A DNA stretch of 64,000 nucleotides, taken from Archangium gephyra. GTDB lineage: Bacteria; Myxococcota; Myxococcia; Myxococcales; Myxococcaceae. The first letter of the stretch is position 1, and each line of letters begins with the position of its first letter. The stretch is taken from assembly GCA_003243425.1 (NCBI GenBank), contig QFQP01000004.1:1-64000 (forward strand). Direction: 5' to 3'. Positions 42,368-51,219 of the stretch are shown here, in pieces. The notes beneath the pieces were generated by a model. The model did no database searches. It saw only the letters and a program-made list of their open reading frames with translations, and was not told the origin of the DNA. The position numbers were made by a program, and so were the translations under genes.

Positions 42368-42396
42368 TTGACTCGGGGCGTCCACGTCCGCATAGT
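42368..42396 (+). promoter_or_regulatory. Candidate promoter of dksA
   Basis: TTGACT (42368-42373), 17-base spacer, CATAGT (42391-42396), 35 bases before the dksA ATG in the divergent gap. Four of six -10 positions match consensus. Confidence 0.55.
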
Positions 42397-42430
42397 GCCG
42401 CGCCTTCATTTTTCAGCACCCGAGGAGCCA

Positions 42431-42811
42431 ATGTCAGAAAAGGGCGTTCTTTCGCAGAAGGATCTGAAGCGCTTCAAGAAGTCTCTCGAAGACAGCCGCA
42501 AGGCCATTCTCGAGAACGCGCGCAAGACGATGGAGGAGGAGTCGAACTTCGACACCGACGACCTTCCTGACGAGATCGATCAGGCCTCGAGCGAGTACGC
42601 GCAGTCGATGGCGTTCCGCCTCCGCGACCGTGAGAAGTTCCTGCTCAAGAAGATCGAGAAGGCGCTTCAGCGCATCGAAGACGGCAGCTTCGGCATGTGC
42701 GAGCGCTGCGAAGAGCCGATCAGCATGAAGCGCCTCGAAGCGCGCCCGGTCACGACGCTCTGCATCCGCTGCAAGGAAGAGCAGGAGAAGAAGGAAAAGT
42801 CGTACGGCTGA
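42431..42811 (+). CDS. dksA: DksA/TraR-family RNA polymerase-binding protein
   Basis: A 126-residue DksA-type regulator that enters the RNA polymerase secondary channel and works with ppGpp. The coiled coil includes DDLPDEIDQASSEYAQS (the acidic DxxDxA tip) at about residues 37-55, and a four-cysteine zinc finger follows: CERCEEPISMKRLEARPV then CIRC. The ATG at 42431 has a GAGGAG site seven bases upstream. A bifunctional RelA/SpoT is encoded about 4 kb away. Confidence 0.94.
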   Translation: MSEKGVLSQKDLKRFKKSLEDSRKAILENARKTMEEESNFDTDDLPDEIDQASSEYAQSMAFRLRDREKFLLKKIEKALQRIEDGSFGMCERCEEPISMKRLEARPVTTLCIRCKEEQEKKEKSYG

Positions 42812-42837
42812 GTGCTTCGCCGAAAGACGCGTGCGCG

Positions 42838-42872
42838 ACGGGCTGCCGGTCTTTGCTGACTGGCGGCCCGTT
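42838..42872. terminator. Hairpin between dksA and the convergent FHA gene
   Basis: ACGGGC (42838-42843) pairs with GCCCGT (42866-42871), continued by GCCGGTC/GACTGGC around a TTTGCT loop; followed by TGTCGTTTC. It lies in the 70-base gap between convergent stops. Confidence 0.65.
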
Positions 42873-42881
42873 GTCGTTTCT

Positions 42882-43526
42882 TCAGCTCAGCTCGACGCGA
42901 ACGAGCTGCCGGCCGATCAGGAACTGATCCCCGTTGTCGACGAACGAGGGCGCACCCAGTCGCAAGAAGGTGCCGTTCGACGAACCGAGGTCGCGGAGCA
43001 CGAGCCGCTCGGGCGTGACCTGCAAGACGGCGTGGCGACCCGACACGAAGCCGTCCGACGGGAACGTGATGTCTCCGTTCTCGCGACCGATGTGATTCTC
43101 GCCGTCTTTGAGCGGGTACGCGCCGCCGCGAATGCCGCCTTCGAGCAGCTGAATCAAACGGAACCGGTGACCGGCGTCGGGCGAACCCCACGCAGTCGCG
43201 CCGTCGTCAGCCGCGGTGAGCGGAGCGATGGGCTCGACCACCAGGCGCTGGCGGCCGACGCGAATCTCACCACCCGACGACACTTCGCGATCCGCACGAA
43301 GGCGCGTGAAGATGCCGTTGCCACCGCCGACGTCTTCGACGGCGAGGCGGGCACCTGAAAAGAACAGACGCATCTGGGTGTCGGCGACGAACGGGTCGTC
43401 AGCGATCGTGAGATCTCCCTGACGGCCGCACAGCATCACGTCGCCGCGCATGGGAATGACGGACTCGGGTCCTCCATCGGCACGAACGACGCGAACGGCG
43501 ACGCGAGGACGATTGGCGGCTGGCAT
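42882..43526 (-). CDS. Tandem FHA-domain protein
   Basis: A 214-residue protein made almost wholly of two FHA phosphothreonine-binding domains. The first (about 20-100) is degenerate (LCGRQGDLTIADDPFVADTQMR); the second (about 125-212) is canonical, with HIGRENGDITFPSDGFVSGRH and LRDLGSSNGTFLRLG. It is divergent from a Ser/Thr kinase gene 96 bases away, the likely source of its phospho-ligand, and convergent with dksA. Start at 43526 by domain position; longer upstream frames overlay the kinase region. Confidence 0.87.
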   Translation of the reverse strand: MPAANRPRVAVRVVRADGGPESVIPMRGDVMLCGRQGDLTIADDPFVADTQMRLFFSGARLAVEDVGGGNGIFTRLRADREVSSGGEIRVGRQRLVVEPIAPLTAADDGATAWGSPDAGHRFRLIQLLEGGIRGGAYPLKDGENHIGRENGDITFPSDGFVSGRHAVLQVTPERLVLRDLGSSNGTFLRLGAPSFVDNGDQFLIGRQLVRVELS

Positions 43527-43622
43527 GGCGGCTGGGGTGTACCACGCTCTCCAGTCCTTTCGTGGAGAAGGGAACGTTGCTGTGGCGAGAACGGGCAGGC
43601 CGTGGAAGATTGATGAAAGACC

Positions 43623-45206
43623 GTGCCCGCTCCGGACGAACACATCGGCAAGACCGTCGCCAACAAGTACCGCGTCGAGCAGATGATCGGCGAGGGAGGC
43701 ATGGGCAAGGTCTACAAAGCCACCCAGCTCGCGCTCGACAAACCGGTCGTGCTCAAGGTGTTGCGTCAGGCGTTGCTCTCCGACGAGCGCACCGTCGCCC
43801 GTTTTCAACGTGAAGCCAAAGCCGCGAGCCGCCTCAACCATCCCAACTCCATCAGCGTGCTCGACTTCGGTCAGGCCGACGACGGGGCGATGTACATCGC
43901 CATGGAGTACGTGCAGGGCAAAGACCTGCACCACATCCTCTCGCGCGAATGGCCGCTGCCTGAAGCGCGCGTGATCCGCATCATCAGCCAGGTGTTGTCG
44001 GCGCTCGCCGACGCGCACTCTGCCGGCGTCATTCACCGCGACCTCAAGCCTGAGAACATCATGGTGGAGCAGCGCCGTGGTGAGGCCGACTTCGTGAAGG
44101 TGCTCGACTTTGGCATCGCGAAGATCGTCGACGGCACCAACGACGACGGCCCGGCGCTCACGCGCGCTGGTTTCGTCTGCGGCACGCCCGAGTACATGTC
44201 GCCGGAGCAGGCGCGCGGCGCCCAGCTCGACCACCGCAGCGATCTCTACGCGGTCGGCGTCATTCTTTATCAACTGACCTCGGGGCTCCTGCCGTTCGAT
44301 TCCGAGTCAGCGGTGGGTTTTGCCACCAAGCATCTGACCGAGGTGCCTCCACCGCCGACGCGACGCCGCCCCGACGCGCGTGTGTCGCCCGCGATGGAGC
44401 GCCTGATCATGAAGGCGCTCGCGAAGAACCCCGACGATCGCCCGCAGACCGCCGAACAGTTCCGCGCCGAGCTGCTCGCGATCGAGAAGGAGCGTCGCGC
44501 TGGGGTCGGGCCTTCGCGCCGGCCAGGTCAGCCGTCGGCGCCGGGCTTGGCGCCGGTGCCGCGCAAGGTCACGCCCATCGATCAACAGGAGACGCGCGTG
44601 AACCCGCCGTCTCCATGGGGCTCGAACGAGAGCACCGTGAAGAGCTGGAGCTCAGCTGAGAACACGGTGAAGAACGCGGTCGCGCTGCACACGTCGGGGC
44701 CCGTTCCAGCGCGTGACGATTCTCGAGCGACCGGTGCCAACCGCGATACCAGCCCCACGGCCAACAGCGGCTCGACGAGCGGGTTGATTTTCAAGATCGC
44801 GACGGCGGCGCTGGTGCTGCTCGCGCTCGGGCTCGCCGGCATCTACGCGTGGAACGTGATGCAGAAGCCGAAGGAGGTCTACGTGCCGCCTCCGAACGCG
44901 CCGATCGTCGGGTCTGGAAAGCTGTTCGACTACGACCCGCCTCGCGAGACGCGCCGCCCACAGGACGCGACGCGCATTTCGTTGGAAGGCGACGACGCGT
45001 GGCACAAGGGCGCGATGGATTTCGCGCTCTCGCGCTACATCGCCGCGTGGGAAGCAGACCCGCAGCCCGAGCTCGCGCTCAAGATCGGCGAGTTGTACTT
45101 CCAGAAGGACATGGCCGACGACGCCCGCGGCTGGTGGGCGCGCTACCGCAAAGATGCGCCGAACGGGAAAGCGCTGCAGTACGTCGAAAAGATGCTCGCG
45201 CAGTAG
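43623..45206 (+). CDS. Membrane-anchored Ser/Thr protein kinase
   Basis: A 527-residue receptor-like kinase. Kinase domain about residues 15-280: MIGEGGMGKVYKA, VVLKVL, HRDLKPENIMV, LDFGIAKIV and GTPEYMSPEQ. A Ser/Pro-rich linker (280-385) leads to one membrane helix at about 388-412 (ATAALVLLALGLAGIYAW), and an outer domain of about 115 residues ends in a TPR-like pair (AMDFALSRYIAAWEADP, ALKIGELYFQKD). The start is GTG at 43623. Flanked on both sides by leftward FHA-protein genes, it forms an obvious kinase/FHA reader group. All catalytic residues are present. Confidence 0.93.
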   Translation: MPAPDEHIGKTVANKYRVEQMIGEGGMGKVYKATQLALDKPVVLKVLRQALLSDERTVARFQREAKAASRLNHPNSISVLDFGQADDGAMYIAMEYVQGKDLHHILSREWPLPEARVIRIISQVLSALADAHSAGVIHRDLKPENIMVEQRRGEADFVKVLDFGIAKIVDGTNDDGPALTRAGFVCGTPEYMSPEQARGAQLDHRSDLYAVGVILYQLTSGLLPFDSESAVGFATKHLTEVPPPPTRRRPDARVSPAMERLIMKALAKNPDDRPQTAEQFRAELLAIEKERRAGVGPSRRPGQPSAPGLAPVPRKVTPIDQQETRVNPPSPWGSNESTVKSWSSAENTVKNAVALHTSGPVPARDDSRATGANRDTSPTANSGSTSGLIFKIATAALVLLALGLAGIYAWNVMQKPKEVYVPPPNAPIVGSGKLFDYDPPRETRRPQDATRISLEGDDAWHKGAMDFALSRYIAAWEADPQPELALKIGELYFQKDMADDARGWWARYRKDAPNGKALQYVEKMLAQ

Positions 45207-45847
45207 ACCCGGCAAGCGCGCTGCGGCGTCCTGGGCATGAAGTTGCGCGAAGCGACTCTTTCGTCGGCGTCTCGAAGTTGAGATCCAAAGAGACCTTTGG
45301 CGTCGGGCGCCTCCGTCACGGCCTCACCGGCTTCCGGCGCCGGTCGCCAGGCCCGAACCCATGGAGTGTCTTGGATTCTGGGTTCTCGACGCGCCCGAAA
45401 CCACTCCACGGCGGGTGATGCGACTTGAAAATCCAAGAGGTGTCTTGAATCGGGTGACGCGGTGCCGCACGAAACGTGGCCGAGCGACGTTGCCAAGCGC
45501 CCGGAATCAAAAGCGGTCCTGGATTTTGCGCGACGCGCACGGGTTGAACGCGTCGTCGTTCGCGTGTTTCGAACGCCAAACCAGACCACTGCGCCCGGCG
45601 GCGCAGGAAACGTCGTGAATCGCACGTTGGGCGGACGCGCGCGCTCGCTGGCGCCAAGGCCGTGTCCAGTCAGGTGGCCCGATGTCTGGTCGCCAGCGCA
45701 CTGCTGCACGCCTCGCCATTCGCAGCGCCAAAGCGGGCGACCCAGGCAACGCCCGTAACTCGCCGACGCGTCACGATTTCCACCACCGTCGACGCTACGA
45801 CGCCCGGTGCCGGGAACGGGCCTCAGAAAATCGGAGACCGCGATGCT
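45207..45847. repeat. Gene-free convergent region with alternating ~27-base repeats every ~73 bases
   Basis: No credible gene in 641 bases; frames here lack the usual codon bias and start signals. A degenerate element with the pattern ATCCA(A/G)GA, about 10-13 variable bases, then (A/T)TC(C)GGG recurs in alternating orientation: minus at 45208-45236 (divergent), plus at 45281-45307, minus at 45352-45378, plus at 45429-45454, minus at 45500-45526, and a weak plus copy at 45578-45598. Centres are 71-77 bases apart. Several copies can fold: CCAAAG/CTTTGG at 45285-45300, CAAGA/TCTTG at 45434-45446, GAACCCA/TGGGTTC at 45355-45385. The rest (45600-45847) shows nothing I can name. Alignment was done by eye. 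Confidence 0.55.
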
Positions 45848-46849
45848 TCAGAGCGTCTCGACCTGCAACGTCTGCTGCCCGACCCGCAGGCGATCGCCGG
45901 CCTTGAGCGGGCGCTCGCCAGTGACGCGCACGAACGTGCCCAGCCCACCAGAGAGATCGCGAATCAGCGCGCCGTCGGGAAGCGGGGAAATCTCGCAGTG
46001 ACGCGGCGCGAGGCCTTCGTCGTTGGGGAAGCTGAAGTCACAGCGACCCTGACCCACGGTGAGCGTCGGCCCCGGGCTCATCAGACAGCGACCCGGACGG
46101 TCACCGAGGATGATCTCCTCGACCACGTACTGGACCTGATTGTTGGGGACCGCAGAGCCGTAGATGAGGACGTCTTCGTGATTCCACGGTGGCGCCGGTT
46201 CGATGGCACCGACGAAACGGAAGAGCCGAAGGCCGGTCGAGAAGAGCCCACCAGCGGGGATCGTCTCGGTGTTGTTGATGCTGACGTACACGCCCGACGT
46301 CGACCCTTCGTCGCGGACGTACAGCCGACCATCACGGATCGAGAGCGTCGCGTGCAGCGGTGAGATGAACGGGTCGTCAGGGAAGAGAATGGCACCCTTC
46401 GCCCGGCCGATCTGTGCGCCCGTCGCGGCCAGACGGAATCGCTGGCCACGGGCGGGCCCGGCCAGAACCGTGAGCCCGAGCTTCGGTCCGGCAGCCACCG
46501 CAGCAGGAGGTCTCGACCCCGACGATTCGAACGTCGGGCGGGTGGGGCCGGGGGGCGGGCGGCCCGGGACCTGTGGAATCGGCGTGACACCGCTCGCGGT
46601 GCGCTTGAGCCCCGGGGGGCCATCGTGTGGCGCCGACGGAAGCGGTGAGCCAGGCGTGGTGGCTTCGAGATCGGACGGCATCGCCTGCACCGCCGAGGGC
46701 CCGACCCGCGGAACTTCGATGCGAGGGGCCGGAGGTGCGCTGCCGTCGGTGGCGGTACCACAAGCCATGCAACGCACCGCAGCGACGACGTTGAGGAAGT
46801 CGCAAGAAGGGCAGATGACCCCGAGGTTTTTGGTCAACAGCGCGGGCAT
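45848..46849 (-). CDS. Zinc-ribbon and tandem FHA-domain protein
   Basis: A 333-residue cytoplasmic protein. A short zinc ribbon opens it (CPSCDFLNVVAAVRCMACG), then a Pro-rich linker at about 40-120, a first FHA domain at about 130-210 (RFRLAATGAQIGRAKGAILF, FISPLHATL, VRDEGSTSGVYV) and a second at about 245-333 (VGQGRCDFSFPNDEGLAPRHCEI, DLSGGLGTFVR). The ATG at 46849 is preferred to an in-frame TTG eight codons upstream. It is convergent with the kinase at 43.6-45.2 kb and divergent from the RelA/SpoT gene. Confidence 0.85.
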   Translation of the reverse strand: MPALLTKNLGVICPSCDFLNVVAAVRCMACGTATDGSAPPAPRIEVPRVGPSAVQAMPSDLEATTPGSPLPSAPHDGPPGLKRTASGVTPIPQVPGRPPPGPTRPTFESSGSRPPAAVAAGPKLGLTVLAGPARGQRFRLAATGAQIGRAKGAILFPDDPFISPLHATLSIRDGRLYVRDEGSTSGVYVSINNTETIPAGGLFSTGLRLFRFVGAIEPAPPWNHEDVLIYGSAVPNNQVQYVVEEIILGDRPGRCLMSPGPTLTVGQGRCDFSFPNDEGLAPRHCEISPLPDGALIRDLSGGLGTFVRVTGERPLKAGDRLRVGQQTLQVETL

Positions 46850-46970
46850 GGGAGTGGGCCGATAGTCAAACAACCTGAGTCTTTCCGCAACAATGGCGTT
46901 GCGTCGTCTGCACCTGCTCGATTGGGCGACGCATTGCAGCAGGTTTGCCGGGTGTTACGCTGATTTCAGT

Positions 46971-49166
46971 TTGATTCGCCTCAACGACATTCTTCAGCGC
47001 GTCGCCGGCTACCACCCCGATCCCGACCTCGACATCATCAAGAAGGCCTACGTCTACTCGGCCAAGGTCCACCAGGGGCAGGTCCGCAAGAGCGGCGAGC
47101 CATACCTGATTCATCCCCTCGAAGTGGCTGGCCTGCTTGCCCAGCTGCGGCTCGACGAAGCGTCGATCGTCGCGGGGCTGCTTCACGACACCGTCGAAGA
47201 CACGCTGGCCACCATCGACGAGATCCGTGAACTCTTCGGCGACGAGGTCGCGCTGATCGTCGACGGCGTCACCAAGCTGGGGAAGTTCAGCGCGTCTCAC
47301 CAGCTCTCGCAGGAAGAAAAGCAGGCCGAGAACTTCCGCAAGATGCTCGTGGCCATGGCGCAGGACATCCGCGTCATTCTCGTGAAGCTCGCCGACCGTA
47401 CGCACAACATGCGCACGCTCGACCACATGAGCGAAGAGAAGCAGGCGCGCATCGCGCAGGAGACGCTCGATATCTACGCGCCGCTGGCCAACCGCCTCGG
47501 CATCTCGTGGATCAAGACGGAGCTCGAAGATCTCTCGTTCCGCTACACGCGCCCGAAGGACTACTTCGATCTCGAGACACGCATCGCGCGCAAGAAGAAG
47601 GAGCGCGAGAAGTACATCGAAGACGTCACCGGCATCATCGAGGCCAAGCTCAAGGAGCAGGGTGTACCGGCCCGCGTGAGCGGCCGCTTCAAGCACTTCT
47701 ATTCCATCTACAAGAAGATGCGTTCGCAGGGCATCGACTTCGAGCAGGTGCCCGACGTCATCGCCTTCCGCATCATCACCCCGGAGCTCGCCAACTGCTA
47801 CGGCGCGCTCGGGCTCATGCACCAGATGTGGAAGCCGGTGCCGGGCCGCTTCAAGGACTTCATCGCGATCCCCAAAGCCAACATGTACCAGTCACTGCAC
47901 ACCACGGTGATTGGGCCGCTCTCGGAGCGAATCGAGATTCAGATTCGCACCGAAGAGATGCACCGCATCGCCGAAGAAGGCATCGCCGCGCACTGGGCCT
48001 ACAAAGAGGGCAAGGCGCAGATGAAGGGCGACGACGAGAAGTTCGCCTGGCTGCGGCAACTGCTCGAGTGGCAGCAGGACCTCAAAGACCCCAAGGAGTT
48101 CCTCGACACGGTGAAGGTGGATCTCTTCACCGACGAGGTCTTCGTGTTCACGCCCAAGGGCGACGTGAAGAGCCTCCCGCGCGGCGCGACGCCCGTCGAC
48201 TTCGCGTACGCGATTCACTCCGGCGTCGGTGAGAAGACCGTCGGCGCCAAGGTGAACGGCAAGATCGTCCCGCTCCGCTACAAGCTGAAGAACGGTGATC
48301 AGGTCGAAGTGCTGACCAGCCCGCAGGCGCACCCAAGCAAAGACTGGCTCACCTTCGCCAAGACCAGCCGCGCGCAGCAGAAGATCCGCGCGTTCATCAA
48401 GGAGCAGCAGCGCGAGAAGAGCCTGGTGCTTGGCCGCGAGCTCACGGAGCGCGAGTTCAAGCGCTTCGGCCTCAACCTCAACAAGCTCGTGAAGGGCGGC
48501 GATCTCAAGAAGCCGGCCGAAGGCTACGGCTACCGCAACGAAGACGATCTGCTGGTGGCGGTCGGCTACGGAAAGCTCCAGCCCAGTCAGCTCGTCGACC
48601 TGCTCGTTCCCAGAGAGAAGGCCGAAGAGGTTCGCCAGAAAGAGAACGAGCGGCCGCCTCAGGAATCGTCGCCCTCGGGCCTGTTCCAGACCGTCACCGA
48701 CGTCGCCAAGAAGCTGGTGGGCAAGAAGCCGTCGGGCGGCGTGACGATCGGCGGCATCGACGACGTGCTCGTTCGCTTCGGGCGCTGCTGCAACCCGGTG
48801 CCCGGTGACGCGATCGTCGGTTTCATCACCCGCGGGCGCGGTGTGACCGTGCATACGCAGGGGTGTGAGAAAGCGAAGGCAACCGACTCCGAGCGCAAGG
48901 TCGACGTCGCGTGGGACGTGCGGGGCGACTACCGCCGGCCGGTCACGTTGCGTGTGCTCACCGCAGATCGTCCCGGTCTGCTCGCCGACATGTCGCAGAT
49001 CTTCAGCAAGAAGGGCGTCAACATCGCCGCGGCGAACTGCCGTGCCACCGGCGACGACCGCGCGGTGAACACCTTCGAAGTGACGATCGCTGACCTCAAG
49101 CAGCTCACCGAGCTGATGCGCAGCATCGAAAAACTGACGGGCGTGTTCTCGGTCGAGCGCGTCTGA
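46971..49166 (+). CDS. Bifunctional (p)ppGpp synthetase/hydrolase (RelA/SpoT homologue)
   Basis: A 731-residue long RSH protein. Domains: HD hydrolase at about residues 20-195 with the metal motif LLHDTVED near 72; synthetase at about 230-350 with the RFKDFIAIPKANMYQSLHT stretch; TGS at about 385-450 (DEVFVFTPKGDVKSLPRGAT); and ACT near the end (RPVTLRVLTADRPGLL). The RFKD sequence (RxKD class) rather than ExDD, together with an intact HD site, marks a bifunctional Rel/SpoT-type enzyme. The start used is TTG at 46971, because homologues begin IRLNDIL; an ATG at 46893 in frame adds 26 residues. Neither start has a strong ribosome site. Confidence 0.95.
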   Translation: MIRLNDILQRVAGYHPDPDLDIIKKAYVYSAKVHQGQVRKSGEPYLIHPLEVAGLLAQLRLDEASIVAGLLHDTVEDTLATIDEIRELFGDEVALIVDGVTKLGKFSASHQLSQEEKQAENFRKMLVAMAQDIRVILVKLADRTHNMRTLDHMSEEKQARIAQETLDIYAPLANRLGISWIKTELEDLSFRYTRPKDYFDLETRIARKKKEREKYIEDVTGIIEAKLKEQGVPARVSGRFKHFYSIYKKMRSQGIDFEQVPDVIAFRIITPELANCYGALGLMHQMWKPVPGRFKDFIAIPKANMYQSLHTTVIGPLSERIEIQIRTEEMHRIAEEGIAAHWAYKEGKAQMKGDDEKFAWLRQLLEWQQDLKDPKEFLDTVKVDLFTDEVFVFTPKGDVKSLPRGATPVDFAYAIHSGVGEKTVGAKVNGKIVPLRYKLKNGDQVEVLTSPQAHPSKDWLTFAKTSRAQQKIRAFIKEQQREKSLVLGRELTEREFKRFGLNLNKLVKGGDLKKPAEGYGYRNEDDLLVAVGYGKLQPSQLVDLLVPREKAEEVRQKENERPPQESSPSGLFQTVTDVAKKLVGKKPSGGVTIGGIDDVLVRFGRCCNPVPGDAIVGFITRGRGVTVHTQGCEKAKATDSERKVDVAWDVRGDYRRPVTLRVLTADRPGLLADMSQIFSKKGVNIAAANCRATGDDRAVNTFEVTIADLKQLTELMRSIEKLTGVFSVERV

Positions 49167-49189
49167 TCTTCTGCGCTACGGTCTGGTTC

Positions 49190-49576
49190 ATGTCGCGAGA
49201 TGTGATCCAGACCGAAGCCGCCCCCAGGGCGATTGGCCCGTACTCGCAGGCGATCGCCGCGACCGGCCGCACCGTCTTCCTTTCCGGCCAGATTCCCCTC
49301 GATCCCGCCAGCATGCAGATGGTCGGCGGTGACGACGTGGTCGCGCAGACCGAGCAGGTGATGAAGAACCTCGAGGCGGTGTTGAAGGCGGCGGGGTGCA
49401 CGTTTGAACACGTCGCCCGCGTCGGCATCTTCCTCACAGACCTCAACGACTTCGCCAAAGTAAATGAGGTCTACGGGCGCTTCTTTCCGAAGAACCCGCC
49501 CGCTCGGGCAACCGTACAGGTGTCTGCGTTGCCGAGAGGCGCGAAGGTCGAGATCGACTGCATCGCCGTGCAGTGA
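49190..49576 (+). CDS. ridA: RidA-family reactive imine/enamine deaminase
   Basis: A 128-residue RidA protein, a trimer that hydrolyses reactive enamines/imines from PLP enzymes. AIGPYSQAI at residues 14-22, LSGQIPLDP, and the active-site arginine in PPARATVQVSALP with the closing VEIDCIAV are all present. It follows the RSH gene by 23 bases. Confidence 0.96.
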   Translation: MSRDVIQTEAAPRAIGPYSQAIAATGRTVFLSGQIPLDPASMQMVGGDDVVAQTEQVMKNLEAVLKAAGCTFEHVARVGIFLTDLNDFAKVNEVYGRFFPKNPPARATVQVSALPRGAKVEIDCIAVQ

Positions 49577-49606
49577 AGGCCGGGCCGAAAAGCAGGAGAA
49601 GAACCG

Positions 49607-50485
49607 ATGTCATTCAAGAGTCTGATGTTCGTGGTGGTGCTCGCGCCGATGCTGGCGTCCGCCCAGGACACGACGTCGAGCACACAGGAATTTTCGCCGC
49701 CGCCGATGGTGCCGGCCACGCCTCCCCCCATGCCGCCGCCCGAGCCGACCTCGCAGCCGCAGGCCGCGCCGGGCACCAATCCCGGTACGCCCGCGCCTCC
49801 GGGGACATATGCGCCGAACGCGCCGAGCTCCGGCTACACGTATTCGCCCTACGGTCAGGGCCGCAACGCGCAGAACAAGACACCGCCTCCGCCGGAGATC
49901 GGCCTGATGATCAGCGAGACATTGTTCGGCATGTTGAGCGCGGCGGGCCCCACGGTCTTGCCATACGTCTTGCTCAACGCGAGCAGCGGCGGCTTCGGCG
50001 GCGACATCATGGGCGTGCTGGTGGTGGCGATCTTCGGCCTGACGCCCATCATCGTGGCGCAGACGCAGACAGGCATCGCCAACGGCTCGCCGTACTACCA
50101 GATCGATTCGTGGATTCCGCTGCTGGTCGGCCTGGCGGCGCAGGCCGGTGTGTTGACCGCCTACTACTTCGCCAACAGCTACCAGGGGCATCCCTCGTTC
50201 ATTCCGCCGCCGCTCTTCTCGGGCGCGTCGACGGGGGGAGCGCCTCCAGATCAAGGCGCGGTGGTGTGGTTGTTCATCGGCTCGCTGGGCATCGTTCCGA
50301 TTCTGCAGATGGCGGCGATCAACATCTTCAAGCAGCCCAAGAAGAGCCTGTTCGCCGCCTGGGGCAAGCCGCCTGACAAGAATGGGTTCTCGCTCGGCCT
50401 GCCGACGGCAGCGCCAGTGGTCTCGCGCACGCAGGAAGGCGTCGGGTACGGCGCGCAGCTCCAGTTCTTGCGCGGGACCTGGTGA
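49607..50485 (+). CDS. Hypothetical Pro-rich exported membrane protein
   Basis: A 292-residue protein I do not recognise. A signal peptide (MSFKSLMFVVVLAPMLASA) is followed by about 75 residues very rich in Pro, Ala and Thr, then three or four hydrophobic segments (LMISETLFGMLSAAGPTVL, GVLVVAIFGLTPIIVA, IPLLVGLAAQAGVLTAYYF, VVWLFIGSLGIVPILQMAA). It ends in a short polar stretch, GYGAQLQFLRGTW. A GGAG-type site precedes the ATG. Same strand as ridA, 30 bases on, and convergent with the next gene two bases away. Confidence 0.72.
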   Translation: MSFKSLMFVVVLAPMLASAQDTTSSTQEFSPPPMVPATPPPMPPPEPTSQPQAAPGTNPGTPAPPGTYAPNAPSSGYTYSPYGQGRNAQNKTPPPPEIGLMISETLFGMLSAAGPTVLPYVLLNASSGGFGGDIMGVLVVAIFGLTPIIVAQTQTGIANGSPYYQIDSWIPLLVGLAAQAGVLTAYYFANSYQGHPSFIPPPLFSGASTGGAPPDQGAVVWLFIGSLGIVPILQMAAINIFKQPKKSLFAAWGKPPDKNGFSLGLPTAAPVVSRTQEGVGYGAQLQFLRGTW

Positions 50486-50486
50486 G

Positions 50487-51107
50487 TCAGAACAAGCGGT
50501 AGCCCACCCCGAGCCGCGCGGCCCATGCAGGGCGCACCTGCGTGACGCCGAGCGGCTCTTTCGTGGCGTCCATGCCGATGTGCGCGGTCACCGCGATCGA
50601 GAAGCCGCCGCCCAGGTGGAACTCGCCGCCAGCCCCGACCAGCGGCGTGAGCTGAAAGCCGGGCACCGTCAGCGCGATCGACAACGGCACCTCGAGCTGC
50701 GCCACGCCGTGAATCGTCTCGGTGAACGCGTAGCTCGCGTTGGCGCCCAGCTTCGGGCGCAAGCCGATGAACGCGAAGTTGTGCCGATCGAAATACGTCG
50801 CGCCGGTGTTGAACTCGAGGCCCAGCATCAACAGCGGCGCCAGGCGGAACCGGTCGGCCTCGAGGGCCGCGAACTTCACGCCGCCTTCGATCAACGCCGA
50901 GACCTTGAAGAGATTGAAGCTCGCGCGCGCGTCGAGCTCGATGGCTCCGAACCCCTGGCGGTACCCGGCGCCCAGCTCGGGTGCGCCGACGAAGCCGTAG
51001 ATGGCGTTGGTGCCGGCGGGCAGCGAAGCGGGGGCCACGTAGCCGCCGGTGACGCGCGGTTCACCTTCAGCGCCAGCGACCAGGAGCACGAGGATCGTCG
51101 AGAGCAT
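50487..51107 (-). CDS. Hypothetical outer-membrane beta-barrel protein
   Basis: A 206-residue exported protein with a very short leader (MLSTILVLLVAGAEG) and alternating amphipathic strands throughout (SFNLFKVSALIEGGVKFAAL, LGLEFNTGATYF, RPKLGANASYAFTETI), ending GVGYRLF. The terminal Phe and strand pattern fit an outer-membrane barrel assembled by BAM. No specific family is evident. Start at 51107 by leader position. Convergent with the Pro-rich protein and divergent from the PilZ gene. Confidence 0.75.
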   Translation of the reverse strand: MLSTILVLLVAGAEGEPRVTGGYVAPASLPAGTNAIYGFVGAPELGAGYRQGFGAIELDARASFNLFKVSALIEGGVKFAALEADRFRLAPLLMLGLEFNTGATYFDRHNFAFIGLRPKLGANASYAFTETIHGVAQLEVPLSIALTVPGFQLTPLVGAGGEFHLGGGFSIAVTAHIGMDATKEPLGVTQVRPAWAARLGVGYRLF

Positions 51108-51219
51108 CGGAGCAACGTACCTGTGGCAGTCACTTCGCCAAGTTTTCGAAAGCACGGCGTTTCGCCGCGGTGCCAGCCGAAATTTTGACCTGCAACCAAT
51201 GCAGCTACAGCCTTGTGGC

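Noticed and set aside
45208..45598. CRISPR array in the periodic repeat region
   Set aside because: Repeats are degenerate and alternate in orientation; CRISPR repeats are near-identical and direct. No cas genes are nearby.
45143..45709. Leftward frame of about 190 codons in the convergent gap
   Set aside because: It overlaps the end of the kinase gene, has no start signal, and its repeating peptide pattern merely reflects the DNA repeats.
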